This document shows positions 42,902 through 52,128 of a stretch of DNA of 64,000 nt, in pieces. The position numbers were made by a program, and so were the translations under genes. The notes beneath the pieces were generated by a model. That model had not been told where the DNA came from. It did no database searches and saw nothing but the letters and a program-made list of their open reading frames with translations. Origin of the DNA: Putridiphycobacter sp965230485 (lineage in GTDB: Bacteria; Bacteroidota; Bacteroidia; Flavobacteriales_D; Crocinitomicaceae); contig CBDDLA010000001.1 of the NCBI GenBank assembly GCA_965230485.1, positions 3,472,001 through 3,536,000 of the forward strand, read 5' to 3'. Position 1 is the stretch's first letter. Every line of letters starts with the position of its first letter.

Positions 42902-44296
42902 ATGACACTTATAAAATCGATTTCAGGGATAAGAGGTACTATTGGCGGCGCAATTGGAGAGGGATTAACCCCTTTTGATGCTGTAAAATTTGCCGCAGCC
43001 TATGGTGCTTGGGTAAAAAAAAGATCAAACGAAAAAAGGCCTAAGGTTGTTATTGGTAGAGATGCAAGATTATCTGGTCAGATGGTTTCAGACCTTGTTA
43101 TTGCAACTTTACAGGGATTAGGAATTGATATCGTAAACCTTGGTTTGTCTACCACTCCAACTGTCGAAATAGCTGTGCCCATGGAAAAGGCAAATGGTGG
43201 CATTATTCTTACGGCCAGCCATAACCCAAAGGAATGGAATGCCTTAAAATTATTAAATGAAAAAGGTGAATTTTTATCAGCAAATGATGGTGCCGAAGTC
43301 CTTAGAATTGCTGAGGAAGAAGCTTATGATTTTGCTGAGGTAGATGATTTAGGGAGTTTAAAAACAGATGAATCTTATTTGCAAAAGCACATAACAGCAA
43401 TTTTAAATTTGCCTCTTGTTGACCCTGAATTGATAAGAAGGAAAAATTTTAAAATTGTTGTAGACGCCGTTAATTCTACAGGAGGTATTTATGTACCAGC
43501 TTTATTACGAGCATTGGGGGTGGCACATGTCATTGAACTTTATTGCGACCCAACAGGTCATTTCCCGCACAATCCAGAACCATTACCAGAAAATTTAACT
43601 GAAATTTCGAACAAAATTATAGAAACGGGTGCTGATTTGGGCATTGTCGTCGATCCTGACGTTGACAGACTGGCTTTTGTTAATGAAAATGGGACTATGT
43701 TCGGTGAGGAATATACTCTGGTGGCAATAGCAGATTATATTCTGAGCAAAACCCCAGGAAATACGGTATCTAATTTGTCTTCAACTATTTCCTTGAAAGA
43801 AGTCACTCAAAAACATCAGGGCATATATAATGCGGCTTCGGTTGGTGAAGTTAATGTAGTGGCTAAAATGAAAGAAACTAATGCGATTATAGGAGGTGAG
43901 GGTAATGGTGGTATTATTTATCCAGAGTTGCATTATGGGAGAGATGCCTTAGTGGGTATCGGATTATTTTTAACTCATTTAGCCAAGTCTGGCCTAACGA
44001 GTTCCGAATTGAGAGGTGAATATCCGAATTATTTTATTTCAAAAAATAAAATTGAACTAGACGAAAGTATGGATGTTGACTCAATTTTGAATATTGTTGC
44101 TAACAAATACCAGCAAAACGAAATTGACCTACAGGATGGTGTAAAAATCTATTTTGATGGCGGAGAATGGGTTCATTTAAGAAAGAGTAATACTGAACCA
44201 ATTATTAGAATATATTCTGAAAGTAAAAATGAGGCGAAAGCAAATCAATTGGCTCAGGAAATCATGAGTGAGATTAAAGTGGCTTCTGAAGTTTAA
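42902..44296 (+). CDS. glmM: Phosphoglucosamine mutase
   Basis: This is a 464-residue enzyme that converts glucosamine-6-phosphate to glucosamine-1-phosphate for peptidoglycan and LPS synthesis. The catalytic phosphoserine is Ser106 in ILTASHNPKEWNALK. The metal loop is VVDPDVDRLAF (Asp251, 253, 255), the sugar-binding loop is GGEGNGGIIYP, and the phosphate-binding loop is LRKSNTEPIIRIY. The replacement of the usual GxN by EWNALK fits glucosamine rather than glucose substrates. It converges on the first large T9SS cargo gene, with a terminator between. Confidence 0.94.
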   Translation: MTLIKSISGIRGTIGGAIGEGLTPFDAVKFAAAYGAWVKKRSNEKRPKVVIGRDARLSGQMVSDLVIATLQGLGIDIVNLGLSTTPTVEIAVPMEKANGGIILTASHNPKEWNALKLLNEKGEFLSANDGAEVLRIAEEEAYDFAEVDDLGSLKTDESYLQKHITAILNLPLVDPELIRRKNFKIVVDAVNSTGGIYVPALLRALGVAHVIELYCDPTGHFPHNPEPLPENLTEISNKIIETGADLGIVVDPDVDRLAFVNENGTMFGEEYTLVAIADYILSKTPGNTVSNLSSTISLKEVTQKHQGIYNAASVGEVNVVAKMKETNAIIGGEGNGGIIYPELHYGRDALVGIGLFLTHLAKSGLTSSELRGEYPNYFISKNKIELDESMDVDSILNIVANKYQQNEIDLQDGVKIYFDGGEWVHLRKSNTEPIIRIYSESKNEAKANQLAQEIMSEIKVASEV

Positions 44297-44337
44297 GGCG
44301 TGTTTTTGCTTTCTGAAAAATTTTAAAAACAAGCCAT

Positions 44338-44371
44338 AAAAAAAGGGACATTGAAAAATGTCCCTTTTTTT
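44338..44371. terminator. Bidirectional terminator between glmM and the first cargo gene
   Basis: AAAAAAAGGGACATT and its exact complement form a 15-bp stem with a GAAA tetraloop (44353-44356) and a T tract in both directions. It serves the converging glmM and the minus-strand cargo gene. A near-identical hairpin lies at 47811-47845. Confidence 0.92.
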
Positions 44372-44387
44372 ATTGATATAAGTTTGA

Positions 44388-47300
44388 TTAAGGTTTATGC
44401 CTTAACAAATGAATTTGTCCAGATCCTGTTTTTTCAGTATCGTTTGTGGTAACGGCTTTGTAAGTAAAATAGTATACCCCATCACTACAAGGTTTTCCAG
44501 TTTCGAAGTGATTACCATCCCATTTATCGTCTAGTTCAGTAAATTCAGCTACTTTAATACCATATCTGTTAAATACTTCAGCAGTGAACTCTTGATATCC
44601 TACAACAGGGAAGTAAAATTCTTCATTTGGAGGAGCACCAGGTGTAAATACATTTGGTAGTGTTAATTCAGGTACTTTGTGTACCAACACACGCTTACAA
44701 GTTGTATCGACACAGTCGTTACTGTTTCTAATGACTAAGCAAACATCATAAGGAGTTGGTCCATCATTAATCACCCCACTATAAACCGTATCAGGTCTTT
44801 CTTCAAGAGAGTTGGTAAAAAACCAATTATTTTGATCATTAACCATTCCTGCATTTAAGTTCCACAGAAATATAATATCTGCGTTAGGATCAGCTGCAGC
44901 TTTCATTGTAAGAATGTCAGTTTGATTTGTGACTCTAATTTTCACATCTTCTTCACCTTCATAAATATCTTCTAAATAGAATTCTTCAGAAGTAATTTCA
45001 AAATCGGCTACTGGGTTAATAGAGTCTAACAATAAAGTATCTCTCCAAATACAATCGTTCTTATCTCTTAACAGTAACTCTACCAATCCAGGTGCACGAA
45101 CATTAAATGTTGGTAAGCCTACTAATGTTTGTCCAGTTCCCAGATGTGTCCATTCTTGTTGAACGTTTCCAGCACCACCAGTACCATCAAGCGCACGTCC
45201 GTTAAGTAATCCTAATCCAGTTTGACCTGAGTTTGTTCTACATAATGGTTTTTGTACGGTTTCAATTTCACCAATTAAGTCTTCTGGCTCTGTAATAGTA
45301 ATGACGATTGGACTTGGTTCAGCAGTACATCCTAAAGTATCGGTAACTTCTACTGTATAATCACCAGCAGGTAAATTACGTAAGCCTAATTTTCCTGGGG
45401 TACCATCACTTGGTGGATTGCCAGGAGGGTTAGGTGCCCAACTGATAAATATATCATCTGGTGCACCATGAGCATTAAAAATGTTTGTAATAGAGATTGC
45501 CCCAGTATTGTCACCATGACATAAAGGATTAACCGTTTCAAATTCAATTTGTGGTCTACTGTCATACCTTGAAATCAGTTTAATTTCAATATTGGCTTCA
45601 CATCCTATGTTATCAAAGGCATTGATGAAGTATGTCCCAGCTGGAATAAGTTGAACATCTTGACGGTAATCTGGTGGATTTTCATTGGCTCCGTTTAAGG
45701 TATCACCAGCTGCATTTGTAATCACAACGAACTGCTGTCCTCCAACTTGAAGTCCACCACTCACTTGAGCATTGATTGATCCAGTAGCATCTCCAAAGCA
45801 ATTGATACTATCGTATACTGGATTAATATCTAAACCACCTTGATAAATATAAAATATTTCAGAAATAGAGCAACCATTGTCATCAGTCACAGTTACAGTC
45901 CAAGGATCTGCACCTCCCTGGGCCTGATAAAGATCGGTTTGTGCTGCTGAATTACCACTAGTGATCACTTGTGTATCATGGATTCCGTTATATGGGCTAT
46001 CCCATACTACAGTGAAAGGTCCAAAGTTTCCGGTTATAGGCCCAATTTGAGCTTGTCCATCATTAGTACCCTGGCATGTTTCGTTGACAACATTACTTGT
46101 ACTCCATAATGCAGTTAACTGGCTCAATTCAACCGTGATTATAGCAGATTGTTCTACAACACAAGGATTAGGTGCTTTACCGCAAAGTACTCCACTTGTG
46201 TCAGGCTTTACTGTATATTTATAATCACCAGCAATCATAGTGCTAGCATCTGCAATCACATTAGAAATTGGAACATCATTAGGGTCATACCATTGTCCAT
46301 TACTTTGATAGTATCCAACCAGATAATCAAATAAGTTAATGGTTCCTTCAGTTCCACAAATAAGCGCAGTACTATCACCACCTGGGAAAAGAGATGGAGG
46401 AACATCTAACTTAATAGCTACATCTGCAAACCCTGGTACTGGGCAAACATCATCAGTGGCATTAATTGAAATCACAGAACCTGTATACCCTTGTACAAAC
46501 TCCCAGCATATTCTACCAGTAGAAGGGTTTCCTAAACTAGTTTGGGTAAATGTTGCACCAGGTAAGAACTGAGCGACGTTAGAAGAAAGAATGACATTAT
46601 CTCCCATATTGGGGTCACTAAACTGAACATCAAAACAGAATTCATCACCCGTACAGAGGTTAATTTCTTTTGGTCCTACAACGCTGGCGGAGGTTCCCAT
46701 ATTATCAAAATTCTGTATAATAGCTGGAGTTTCAACTAGGGTAGGTACCTGATTAGTACAGACTTCAACTTGTATTTGAATATCGTGTAGCATAGTGCCA
46801 ACTAGATTTCCACAAATATCATATTCTGTAATTTTTAAAGTAATAACAAAGGTGCCACTAACACCTTGAGTAAATGAGAGCAATCCTGTTTGAGGATCCA
46901 TGATGATACCGGGAATAGGTTGATCATAAGTATAACCTGCTGCAATGTCATTATCAATAGTATCGCCACCTGCAGTTCTTGTGTAGTCAAATTCGAAAAG
47001 TAACGAATCACCGTCTAATTCTAAAATACCAAAATCATAATTGGTAACCTGATTGGCACACACATATGGAATAGGTTGAGAATTAAAAGTAGGCGTGTTG
47101 TTACAATTATCTGTTGCAGAGAACATTCTTGTTTCAACATAAAAACACTCACTATTAGAGTTTATTAAATTAGTAGAAGAGTTTCTGTTACACAATGTCC
47201 AACTAAACTGCCAGTAATCACAAGGTGCTGGTAAAGTTACCACCCCTCTATAAATATGTTCTTCAATACCAGCCAGGTTACCGCCATTACATTCAGTATT

Positions 47301-47585
47301 GGCTAACTGAGCGTTACATATTTGAGATACTTCATTAATTTCTTCTCTGGTAAGAATTAAAACAGGATTTGTTTCATCACATTCATTTTCTACAGTGATA
47401 TTTTGAGTAGGTTGAAGAGGCGGACCACCGCAGTCTCTATACACAGTTAGGGTAATTTGATAGGTATTAGGTATCCCCGTACATACGTAAGAGATATTTC
47501 CACCCGCACCATGATTGGCAAAAATAGGTGATAAACTAAATGCAAACAGTACACTTAATAATAATTTGTTGACAATTTTCATCAT
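44388..47585 (-). CDS. Large surface protein, SprB-like repeats, T9SS type B (CHU_C) sorting domain, copy 1
   Basis: This is a 1,065-residue secreted protein. The signal peptide (LLSVLFAFSLSPIFA) leads into a conserved N-terminal domain (NHGAGGNISYVCTGIPNTYQ, TVYRDCGG, ELDGDSLLFEFDY) shared by four genes here. Several SprB-like repeats follow, each with C-x-G-x-x-x-G and an ending such as PAGDYTVEVTDTLGC. The C-terminus is the gliding-associated type B signal: LTLPNVFTPGAPPNEEFYFP, FNRYGIKVAEF, DGVYYFTYKA. It should be exported by T9SS as an adhesin or gliding-type protein. Start ATG 47585 is chosen by alignment to the second copy; an upstream TTG at 47642 is not credible. Confidence 0.9.
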   Translation of the reverse strand: MMKIVNKLLLSVLFAFSLSPIFANHGAGGNISYVCTGIPNTYQITLTVYRDCGGPPLQPTQNITVENECDETNPVLILTREEINEVSQICNAQLANTECNGGNLAGIEEHIYRGVVTLPAPCDYWQFSWTLCNRNSSTNLINSNSECFYVETRMFSATDNCNNTPTFNSQPIPYVCANQVTNYDFGILELDGDSLLFEFDYTRTAGGDTIDNDIAAGYTYDQPIPGIIMDPQTGLLSFTQGVSGTFVITLKITEYDICGNLVGTMLHDIQIQVEVCTNQVPTLVETPAIIQNFDNMGTSASVVGPKEINLCTGDEFCFDVQFSDPNMGDNVILSSNVAQFLPGATFTQTSLGNPSTGRICWEFVQGYTGSVISINATDDVCPVPGFADVAIKLDVPPSLFPGGDSTALICGTEGTINLFDYLVGYYQSNGQWYDPNDVPISNVIADASTMIAGDYKYTVKPDTSGVLCGKAPNPCVVEQSAIITVELSQLTALWSTSNVVNETCQGTNDGQAQIGPITGNFGPFTVVWDSPYNGIHDTQVITSGNSAAQTDLYQAQGGADPWTVTVTDDNGCSISEIFYIYQGGLDINPVYDSINCFGDATGSINAQVSGGLQVGGQQFVVITNAAGDTLNGANENPPDYRQDVQLIPAGTYFINAFDNIGCEANIEIKLISRYDSRPQIEFETVNPLCHGDNTGAISITNIFNAHGAPDDIFISWAPNPPGNPPSDGTPGKLGLRNLPAGDYTVEVTDTLGCTAEPSPIVITITEPEDLIGEIETVQKPLCRTNSGQTGLGLLNGRALDGTGGAGNVQQEWTHLGTGQTLVGLPTFNVRAPGLVELLLRDKNDCIWRDTLLLDSINPVADFEITSEEFYLEDIYEGEEDVKIRVTNQTDILTMKAAADPNADIIFLWNLNAGMVNDQNNWFFTNSLEERPDTVYSGVINDGPTPYDVCLVIRNSNDCVDTTCKRVLVHKVPELTLPNVFTPGAPPNEEFYFPVVGYQEFTAEVFNRYGIKVAEFTELDDKWDGNHFETGKPCSDGVYYFTYKAVTTNDTEKTGSGQIHLLRHKP

Positions 47586-47810
47586 GATTATGATTTTACT
47601 AGGTTTGTAAGGATAACGAAATTTTAAAATGAAAGGTGACAAGAATAGATTGTTTTATCACAAAAAAAAGACATTTTCAAAAGTAAAATAGGTATTTATA
47701 ATACAGAATCACAGAGTGATAATTGAATCAAATGTTTACCTAAGACGTTTTTGATCTATAATACCAATAAGTTATTGTGAGCATATTTATGTACTTTAAA
47801 AACAAGCGAT

Positions 47811-47845
47811 AAAAAAAGGGACATTGAAAAATGTCCCTTTTTTTT
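47811..47845. terminator. Terminator of cargo copy 2 (duplicated hairpin)
   Basis: This has the same 15-bp stem and GAAA loop as the hairpin at 44338-44371, with one extra T after the stem (eight T). It lies just after the stop of copy 2 on the minus strand. Its presence shows the duplication included the 3' flank. Confidence 0.9.
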
Positions 47846-47861
47846 ATTGATATAAGTTTGA

Positions 47862-50800
47862 TTAAGGTTTATGCCTTAACAAATGAATTTGTCCAGATCC
47901 TGTTTTTTCAGTATCGTTTGTGGTAACGGCTTTGTAGGTAAAATAGTATACCCCATCACTACAAGGTTTTCCAGTTTCGAAGTGATTACCATCCCATTTA
48001 TCATCTAGTTCAGTAAATTCAGCTACTTTAATACCATATCTGTTAAATACTTCAGCAGTGAATTCTTGATATCCTACAACAGGGAAGTAAAATTCTTCGT
48101 TTGGAGGAGCACCAGGTGTAAATACATTTGGTAGTGTTAATTCAGGAATTCTGTGTACTAGGACTTGCTTACAAGTTGTGTCCACACAGTCGTTACTGTT
48201 TCTAATGACTAAGCAAACATCATAAGGAGTTGGTCCATCATTAATCACCCCACTATAAACTGTGTCAGGTCTTTCTTCAAGAGAGTTGGTAAAAAACCAA
48301 TTATTTTGATCATTAACCATTCCTGCATTTAGGTTCCACAGAAATATAATATCTGCGTTAGGATCAGCTGCAGCTTTCATTGTAAGAATGTCAGTTTGAT
48401 TTGTGACTCTAATTTTCACATCTTCTTCACCTTCATAAATATCTTCTAAATAGAATTCTTCAGAAGTAATTTCAAAATCGGCTACTGGGTTAATAGAGTC
48501 TAACAATAAAGTATCTCTCCAAATACAATCGTTCTTATCTCTTAAGAGTAACTCTACCAATCCAGGTGCACGAACATTAAATGTTGGTAAGCCTACTAAT
48601 GTTTGTCCAGTTCCCAGATGTGTCCATTCTTGTTGAACGTTTCCAGCACCACCAGTACCATCAAGCGCACGTCCGTTAAGTAATCCTAATCCAGTTTGAC
48701 CTGAGTTTGTTCTACATAATGGTTTTTGTACGGTTTCAATTTCACCAATTAAGTCTTCTGGCTCAGTAATAGTAATGACGATTGGACTTGGCTCAGCAGT
48801 ACATCCTAAAGTATCGGTAAGTTCTACTGTATAATCACCAGCAGGTAAATTACGTAAACCTACTTTTCCTGGGGTACCATCACTTGGTGGATTGCCAGGA
48901 GGGTTAGGTGCCCAACTGATAAATACATCATCTGGTGTACCGTGCGCATTGATAACGTCAGTAATTACAATGGAACCAGTATTGTCACCATGACATAAAG
49001 GATTAACCGTTTCAAATTCAATTTGTGGTCTACTGTCATACCTTGAAATCAGTTTAATTTCAATATTGGCTTCACATCCTATGTTATCAAAGGCATTGAT
49101 GAAGTATGTCCCAGCTGGAATAAGTTGAACATCTTGACGGTAATCTGGTGGATTTTCATTGGCTCCGTTTAAGGTATCACCAGCTGCATTTGTAATCACA
49201 ACGAACTGTTGTCCTCCAACTTGAAGTCCACCGCTCACTTGAGCATTGATTGATCCAGTAGCATCTCCAAAGCAATTGATACTATCGTATACTGGATTAA
49301 TATCTAAACCACCTTCATAAATAAAAAATATTTCAGAAATAGAGCAACCATTGTCATCAGTCACAGTTACAGTCCAAGGATCTGCACCTCCTTGATCTTG
49401 ATAAAGGTTGGTTTGAGCTGCTGTATTACCACTAGTGACAACTTGTGTATCATGGATTCCACCATAAGGACTATCCCAAACTACTGTGAAAGGACCAAAG
49501 TTTCCAGTAATTGGTCCAATCTGTGCTTGTCCGTCATTAACATTTTGACATGTTTCGTTTACAACATTACTTGTACTCCATAGTGCATTTAACTGACTCA
49601 ATTCAACTGTGATTATGGCAGATTGTTCTACAACACAAGGATTAGGTGCTTTACCGCAAAGTACTCCACTTGTGTCAGGCTTTACTGTATATTTATAATC
49701 ACCAGCAATCATAGTGCTAGCATCTGCAATCACATTAGAAATTGGAACATCATTAGGGTCATACCATTGTCCATTACTTTGATAGTATCCAACCAGGTAA
49801 TCAAATAAGTTAATGGTTCCTTCAGTACCACAAATAAGTGCAGTACTATCACCACCTGGGAAAAGAGAAGGAGGAACATCTAACTTAATAGCTACATCTG
49901 CAAACCCTGGCACTGGACAAATATCATCAGTAGCATTAATTGAAATCACAGAACCTGTATACCCTTGCACAAATTGCCAGCATATTCTACCAGTAGAAGG
50001 GTTTCCTAAACTAGTTTGGGTAAATGTTGCACCAGGTAAGAACTGAGCGACGTTAGAAGAAAGAATGACATTATCTCCCATATTGGGGTCGCTAAACTGA
50101 ACATCAAAACAGAATTCATCACCTGTGCAGAGGTTAATCTCTCTTGGTCCCACAACGCTGGCGGAGGTTCCCATATTATTGAAATTCTGTATAATGGTTG
50201 GTGTTTCTACCAGAACAGGGACTTGATTCGTACAAGTCTCTACCACGACTTGTATATCATGCATCATCTCACCAACTAAATTTCCACATATATCATATTC
50301 ATAAATTCGTAGAGTAATGACATAGTTTCCTTCTATTCCTTGAGTAAAAGAGAGTAATCCTGTTTGAGGATCCATGATGATACCTGGAATAGGCTGACTA
50401 GGTGTGAAACCAGGCTCATATAGCATGGCTACACCATTATTAGTTCTAGCTGTATCGAATTCAAAAACCAAAGAATCACCATCTAATTCTAAAATACCAA
50501 AGTCATAATTGGTAACCTGATTCGCACATACATAAGGAATAGGTTGAGAATTAAAAGTAGGTGAATTATTACAGTTATTAGTCGCTGAATACATTTTGGT
50601 TTCAATATAGAAACAAGAACCACCACTAAAATCTAGATTGGCAGCCGTATTTCTGGCACATAATTGCCAACTGAACTTCCAAAAGTCGCATTCAGCGGGT
50701 AAAACGACGATAGCTCTGTAAACATGCTCTTCGATACCCTCTAAATTACCACCACTACACTCCGTATTAGGTAACTGAGCTGTACATATTTGAGATACTT

Positions 50801-51053
50801 CATTAATTTCCTCTCTTGTTACAACCACAGTAGGATTAGTTTCACCACATTCGTTTTCAACATTAATGTTCTGCGTATTAAAAAGTGTTGCTCCACCGCA
50901 ATCTCTATAAATAGTTAATGTTAAGAGGTAAGTGTTAGGAATCCCCGTACATGTATAGGAAATGTTTCCTCCAGCAGCATGCGTCGCCAAAAGAGGAGTG
51001 GCACTAAGTGCAAAAACAACACTTAGAATTAGTTTTTTAAAGATTTTTATCAT
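47862..51053 (-). CDS. Large surface protein, SprB-like repeats, T9SS type B (CHU_C) sorting domain, copy 2
   Basis: This is a 1,063-residue paralogue of the preceding copy. The signal peptide (LILSVVFALSATPLLA) and N-terminal domain (THAAGGNISYTCTGIPNTYL, IYRDCGGATLF, ELDGDSLVFEFDT) differ clearly from copy 1, but from about residue 290 onward the two proteins are almost the same, including the CHU_C domain. It has the same order of SprB-like repeats. Like copy 1 it is expected on the cell surface after T9SS export. The N-terminal differences suggest that this part binds a different target; that is inference. Confidence 0.9.
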   Translation of the reverse strand: MIKIFKKLILSVVFALSATPLLATHAAGGNISYTCTGIPNTYLLTLTIYRDCGGATLFNTQNINVENECGETNPTVVVTREEINEVSQICTAQLPNTECSGGNLEGIEEHVYRAIVVLPAECDFWKFSWQLCARNTAANLDFSGGSCFYIETKMYSATNNCNNSPTFNSQPIPYVCANQVTNYDFGILELDGDSLVFEFDTARTNNGVAMLYEPGFTPSQPIPGIIMDPQTGLLSFTQGIEGNYVITLRIYEYDICGNLVGEMMHDIQVVVETCTNQVPVLVETPTIIQNFNNMGTSASVVGPREINLCTGDEFCFDVQFSDPNMGDNVILSSNVAQFLPGATFTQTSLGNPSTGRICWQFVQGYTGSVISINATDDICPVPGFADVAIKLDVPPSLFPGGDSTALICGTEGTINLFDYLVGYYQSNGQWYDPNDVPISNVIADASTMIAGDYKYTVKPDTSGVLCGKAPNPCVVEQSAIITVELSQLNALWSTSNVVNETCQNVNDGQAQIGPITGNFGPFTVVWDSPYGGIHDTQVVTSGNTAAQTNLYQDQGGADPWTVTVTDDNGCSISEIFFIYEGGLDINPVYDSINCFGDATGSINAQVSGGLQVGGQQFVVITNAAGDTLNGANENPPDYRQDVQLIPAGTYFINAFDNIGCEANIEIKLISRYDSRPQIEFETVNPLCHGDNTGSIVITDVINAHGTPDDVFISWAPNPPGNPPSDGTPGKVGLRNLPAGDYTVELTDTLGCTAEPSPIVITITEPEDLIGEIETVQKPLCRTNSGQTGLGLLNGRALDGTGGAGNVQQEWTHLGTGQTLVGLPTFNVRAPGLVELLLRDKNDCIWRDTLLLDSINPVADFEITSEEFYLEDIYEGEEDVKIRVTNQTDILTMKAAADPNADIIFLWNLNAGMVNDQNNWFFTNSLEERPDTVYSGVINDGPTPYDVCLVIRNSNDCVDTTCKQVLVHRIPELTLPNVFTPGAPPNEEFYFPVVGYQEFTAEVFNRYGIKVAEFTELDDKWDGNHFETGKPCSDGVYYFTYKAVTTNDTEKTGSGQIHLLRHKP

Positions 51054-51189
51054 GACTGAATTTTTATTCGGTTTGCAATATAACGAATTTTTAAAATGAA
51101 AGGTGGCACGAAAACCAGTTTTTATTTAGCATTGTCTAAATTTTAGTACGATAATAAACTTTAGAAGAGCTTAAAAGACTAATTCTTGG

Positions 51190-51846
51190 TCATTGGTTTC
51201 CTTTAGCGTAATCAGCTAAAAATTTCTCTAAACCACTATCAGTTAAAGGGTGTTTTAATAGACCCATAATAGCGTTTAAAGGTCCTGTCATAACATCTGC
51301 TCCAATTTCAGCACAATTTATAATATGCATTGTATGTCTTACAGATGCTGCCAATATTTGAGTTTCAAACATATAATTGTCATAAATCTCCCTAATTTGG
51401 GAGATTAAATCTAGACCATTTGTTGAAATATCATCTAGCCTTCCTATAAATGGGGACAAATAAGTTGCACCTGCTTTTGCGGCCAGTATAGCTTGTCCAG
51501 GAGAAAACACAAGTGTGCAGTTGGTTTTAATTCCTTTATCTGAAAAATATTTAATGGCCTTAATGCCATCTTTAATCATTGGTACTTTAACAACAATATT
51601 AGTATGAAGTTGTGCTAAAGCTTCTCCTTCCTTAACCATTCCTTCAAAATCAGTTGAAATCACCTCAGCACTTACAGGACCATCAACAATTTGGCAGATA
51701 TCTACATAATGTTTTAAAATATTTTCCTTTCCTGTAATACCTTCTTTAGCCATCAAAGACGGGTTAGTTGTTACACCATCTAGTATTCCCAGGTCATTAG
51801 CCTCCTTAATTTCAGCTAAATTAGCAGTATCAATAAAAAATTTCAT
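51190..51846 (-). CDS. Transaldolase/fructose-6-phosphate aldolase family (TalC/FSA-like)
   Basis: This is a 218-residue small transaldolase-type enzyme of sugar-phosphate metabolism. It has the start MKFFIDTANLAEIKEANDLG, GVTTNPSLMAKE, the Schiff-base Lys in IVVKVPM, TLVFSPGQAILAAKAGATYL and FIGRLDDIS. The length fits the FSA/TalC subfamily rather than the longer TalB. The start is ATG at 51846: the upstream extension to 51918 would overlap the promoter box. Whether it acts as aldolase or transaldolase cannot be decided here. Confidence 0.92.
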   Translation of the reverse strand: MKFFIDTANLAEIKEANDLGILDGVTTNPSLMAKEGITGKENILKHYVDICQIVDGPVSAEVISTDFEGMVKEGEALAQLHTNIVVKVPMIKDGIKAIKYFSDKGIKTNCTLVFSPGQAILAAKAGATYLSPFIGRLDDISTNGLDLISQIREIYDNYMFETQILAASVRHTMHIINCAEIGADVMTGPLNAIMGLLKHPLTDSGLEKFLADYAKGNQ

Positions 51847-51902
51847 TTGATTATAGTTTATGTTATGCATTACTGGTTTTGACCAATATGCATTATTTGA
51901 TG

Positions 51903-51936
51903 CAAAGATAGCAGTCAATTCTAATAATAAGCCAAA
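51903..51936 (-). promoter_or_regulatory. Promoter of the transaldolase gene
   Basis: On the minus strand TATCTTTG lies at 51910-51903, with TTTG at 51936-51933 about 22 bases upstream of it. This fits the Bacteroidota promoter and places the start of transcription near 51896, 50 bases before the ATG at 51846. Confidence 0.5.
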
Positions 51937-52128
51937 TTTCTATTAACAGAATATCAACGATTCACCAAAAATGGCAATTTCTGGTTTTCTTTTTATCAAT
52001 TTGGTCATGTTTTAACGTCAACTTGTCATAGTTTTGAATTTGGAACAATAATCGCTATGAAGTAAGCATAAAAATACTTGTTATATTAATTTTACTGATT
52101 AATTTTAGCGACTCAAAAACAACTGATA

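Larger units (their letters stand above)
44322..51053. repeat. Tandem duplication, unit about 3.47 kb, covering two cargo genes and their terminators
   Basis: Copy 1 is about 44322-47585 and copy 2 about 47795-51053, offset 3473-3474 bases. The left boundary is near TTTAAAAACAAGC in both, so the 3' terminator hairpin is duplicated as well. Most of the C-terminal two thirds of the genes is nearly identical at base level (for example 44388-45430 with 47862-48905 and 46130-46700 with 49605-50175), while islands near 45440-45510 and 45920-46110 and the whole N-terminal region (about 46705-47585) differ. Confidence 0.9.

Noticed and set aside
44322..51053. Composite transposon or integron-like origin of the duplication
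   Set aside because: No transposase, terminal inverted repeats or target-site duplications are seen at either end; homologous recombination explains it.
44388..51053. CRISPR array, considered because of repeated blocks
   Set aside because: The repeats are coding SprB-like domains of 80-100 residues, not short direct repeats with spacers.
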